Shown: positions 63,765 to 64,000 of the stretch, one piece after another
Layout: each line of letters starts with the position of its first letter
Position numbering within the stretch: the first letter of the stretch is position 1
Assembly (NCBI RefSeq): GCF_022346615.1
Contig: NZ_JAKRNS010000002.1
Location: 186,001 to 250,000, forward strand
Length of the DNA: 64,000 nt
Direction: 5' to 3'
Source of the DNA: Staphylococcus sp. ACRSN
GTDB taxonomy: Bacteria; Bacillota; Bacilli; Staphylococcales; Staphylococcaceae
Translations under genes and position numbers: made by a program
Notes under the pieces: model-generated
What the model was told of the DNA's origin: nothing
What the model saw: the letters and a program-made list of their open reading frames with translations, nothing else
The model's database searches: none

Positions 63765-64000
63765 CGAAAACTGTTGAAAGTTATTAATCGTTATATCTTG
63801 TGTCTTAATCGTTTTTTCAAATGAATAAGAGATATCTTGAATTGCTTCTATAGGAATTATATTAGTTTTACCTAATCCGATTTCAAAAACAACTGCTTTC
63901 CACAAACCCTCTTCACATAGTAAACCAATGAATATAACATTTTCTGTACTGGTCGTTGCATCATGGTCGTGTTCCACTGCCATTACATTGCGTTCCGTGC
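63747..64000 (-). CDS. 3' part of a hypothetical protein running off the window
   Basis: The minus-strand frame is open from the window end to a stop at 63747, giving at least 83 residues (visible from TERNVMAVEHDH to FSNPTEL). No ribosome site precedes the in-frame ATG at 63983, so the true start is probably beyond 64000. The piece looks like a small alpha/beta domain (ENVIFIGLLCEEGLWKAVVFEIG). I do not recognise it. Confidence 0.65.
   Translation of the reverse strand, partial: TERNVMAVEHDHDATTSTENVIFIGLLCEEGLWKAVVFEIGLGKTNIIPIEAIQDISYSFEKTIKTQDITINNFQQFSNPTEL

Noticed and set aside
1..64000. Mobile elements, prophage, CRISPR, rRNA and tRNA genes
   Set aside because: No transposase or integrase, no regularly spaced repeats, and no RNA-gene-like sequence was found; repeats seen are hairpin terminators or operators.

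Overview
The window is chromosomal DNA from a low-GC Gram-positive bacterium of the genus Staphylococcus. The evidence is the gene content and order: hssRS beside hrtBA, tcaR-tcaA-tcaB, a mupG-murQ-murP-murR operon, spdC/lyrA beside hutG, phoB, and an L-lactate permease under a Rex box. Several proteins (TcaA, HssS, HssR, Mqo) look clearly diverged from the S. aureus versions as I remember them. I therefore infer a relative of the S. aureus group (for example S. simiae-like) rather than S. aureus itself; this rests on recall, not on a database search. I saw no phage, transposase, IS element, CRISPR array, rRNA or tRNA. The window is ordinary core/variable-core chromosome, densely coding, with many convergent gene pairs closed by shared hairpin terminators.

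Region 1 (1-12.4 kb): the 3' end of an Asn/Gln/Ser-rich protein; a CDP-glycerol glycerophosphotransferase-like gene and a GT4 glycosyltransferase, both on the minus strand, flanking the Rex-controlled lactate permease; malate:quinone oxidoreductase; then the heme-stress module, in which HssS/HssR sense heme and activate the divergent HrtBA exporter through a direct repeat visible at 9559-9578; then a DUF218 membrane protein. Region 2 (12.6-19.7 kb) is an envelope and drug resistance block: tcaR, tcaA, tcaB, then a TetR regulator divergent from an EmrA/EmrB-type pump. Region 3 (19.7-34 kb) is mixed housekeeping: a degenerate alpha/beta hydrolase, thioesterase, CorA, type 2 IPP isomerase, 3-methyladenine glycosylase, DUF805 protein, orphan ribulokinase under a cre site, YhaQP-like ABC exporter, aldose epimerase, MOSC protein and RpiA.

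Region 4 (34-47.3 kb): SpdC/LyrA with a very long acidic tail; the histidine-utilisation genes hutG, hutU and hutI with a divergent LysR regulator and a cre site; a SulP-type transporter interrupted by a TGA at codon 10; an M20 amidohydrolase, an SDR and a flavin reductase; a SAM (S-box) riboswitch with its terminator ahead of an NhaC-family transporter, probably for methionine; and an SRPBCC protein. Region 5 (47.4-64 kb): an RpiR regulator whose only plausible start is an ATT codon, divergent from a GlvC-type PTS permease with a cre site; an internally duplicated protein of unknown role; a bile acid:Na+ symporter family protein; a HAD phosphatase; small membrane proteins; a Rex-controlled formate/nitrite transporter; an amino-acid permease; secreted alkaline phosphatase PhoB with Pho-box-like repeats; the MurNAc recycling operon under a cre site; and a CPBP membrane protease.

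The regulatory sites give the clearest picture of how the genes work together. Redox (Rex) controls lactate and formate/nitrite transport. Carbon source (CcpA/cre) controls hut, araB, glvC and mur. Heme (HssR), phosphate (PhoP) and SAM (riboswitch) each control a dedicated module. I did not find a clearly new multi-gene system. The best leads are the ATT start codon, the interrupted SulP gene, the triad-less hydrolase, the duplicated ferredoxin-like-fold protein, and two structured non-coding stretches (5372-5897 and 30745-31279).
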